Shown here: piece after piece, positions 63,956 to 64,000 of the stretch
Position numbering within the stretch: position 1 is the first letter of the stretch
Layout: every line of letters starts with the position of its first letter
Assembly: GCF_005869845.1 (NCBI RefSeq)
Contig: NZ_VAWF01000002.1
Span: 434,001 to 498,000, forward strand
Direction of reading: 5' to 3'
Length of the DNA stretch: 64,000 nt
DNA from: Fodinibius saliphilus
GTDB lineage: Bacteria > Bacteroidota > Rhodothermia > Balneolales > Balneolaceae
Program-made: the position numbers and the translations under genes
Notes under the pieces: model-generated
What the model was told of the DNA's origin: nothing
The model's input: the letters and a program-made list of their open reading frames with translations, nothing else
Database searches by the model: none

Positions 63956-64000
63956 TTAGGGTTTAATCTTAATGTCGATCTTCTCCGTAGGATCTTGCTC
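63956..64000 (-). CDS. 3' end of a probable gene cut by the window edge
   Basis: On the minus strand the last 15 codons from the right edge read EQDPTEKIDIKIKP then TAA. Too short for any assignment; it may be a real C-terminus or chance. Confidence 0.3.
   Translation of the reverse strand, partial: EQDPTEKIDIKIKP

Noticed and set aside
1-64000. CRISPR array, prophage, insertion sequence, rRNA or tRNA genes
   Set aside because: No regularly spaced repeats, transposase, integrase, phage structural proteins or cloverleaf-like stretches were found by reading.

Overview
The window looks like a chromosomal segment of a moderately AT-rich, halophile-type member of the Balneolota (Balneolaceae; Fodinibius/Gracilimonas-like). 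I base this on gene content (MoeZ/CysO/Mec/CysM set, DUF4920 protein, probable DUF5687-type ABC permease, alpha-oxoamine synthase, collagen-like lipoprotein, complete hut set) and on protein style; no rRNA or marker tree was available, so the assignment is inference. No phage, insertion sequence, CRISPR array, tRNA or rRNA gene was seen. It is mostly core metabolism, and the most unusual content lies in non-coding leaders and in proteins that keep a fold but have lost its catalytic residues.

Layout. 1-4.8 kb: alanine/sodium symporter, DinB, coaX, MarC, a GAF methionine-sulfoxide-reductase-like protein and a DUF4920 protein. 4.8-7.7 kb (minus): a cysM-mec-cysO-moeZ operon, the protein-thiocarboxylate route to cysteine known from Mycobacterium tuberculosis. 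8.0-15.0 kb (plus): a divergent sulfate-assimilation operon (sulfurtransferase, siroheme sulfite reductase, cobA, APS-type cysH, siroheme dehydrogenase, ferredoxin, TrpD-family protein). It is preceded by a strong promoter, a 33-codon peptide containing a Met/Cys run (MCMCCMC), and mutually exclusive hairpins ending in an intrinsic terminator: a textbook-shaped cysteine attenuator.

16.7-26.4 kb (minus): a branched-chain amino-acid operon ilvB-ilvN-ilvC-cimA-leuA-leuC-leuD-leuB, with ilvD divergent. Two leader peptides fit here: a Val/Ile/Leu-rich one with a run of CTA codons before ilvB, and a second Leu-rich one (CTA CTA CTA ... CTA CTA) embedded between cimA and leuA and overlapping the leuA start. 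This suggests layered control, all branched-chain amino acids first and leucine inside the operon. 28.3-36.6 kb: ABC ATPase plus permease, a decayed outer-membrane barrel pseudogene, a collagen-like lipoprotein, uvrA and a CPBP protease.

37-46 kb: a MarR regulator between striking inverted repeats, a Mut7-C protein, an alpha-oxoamine synthase, a DEAD-box protein with degraded ATPase motifs, a second CPBP protease, an SRAP (YedK/HMCES) homologue without its catalytic residues, MscS, SecG and MnmE. 46.4-64 kb: a peptide transporter and the histidine-utilisation genes hutU, hutH, hutI and hutG, scattered among unrelated genes rather than in one operon. Between them lie a TetR-controlled aldehyde/enone reductase operon with an 18-bp perfect palindrome, a barrel/coiled-coil/SPOR-like protein, a stand-alone class III cyclase paired with a small unknown protein, a TPR-like exported protein and a VOC protein. 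The right edge cuts a probable minus-strand gene.
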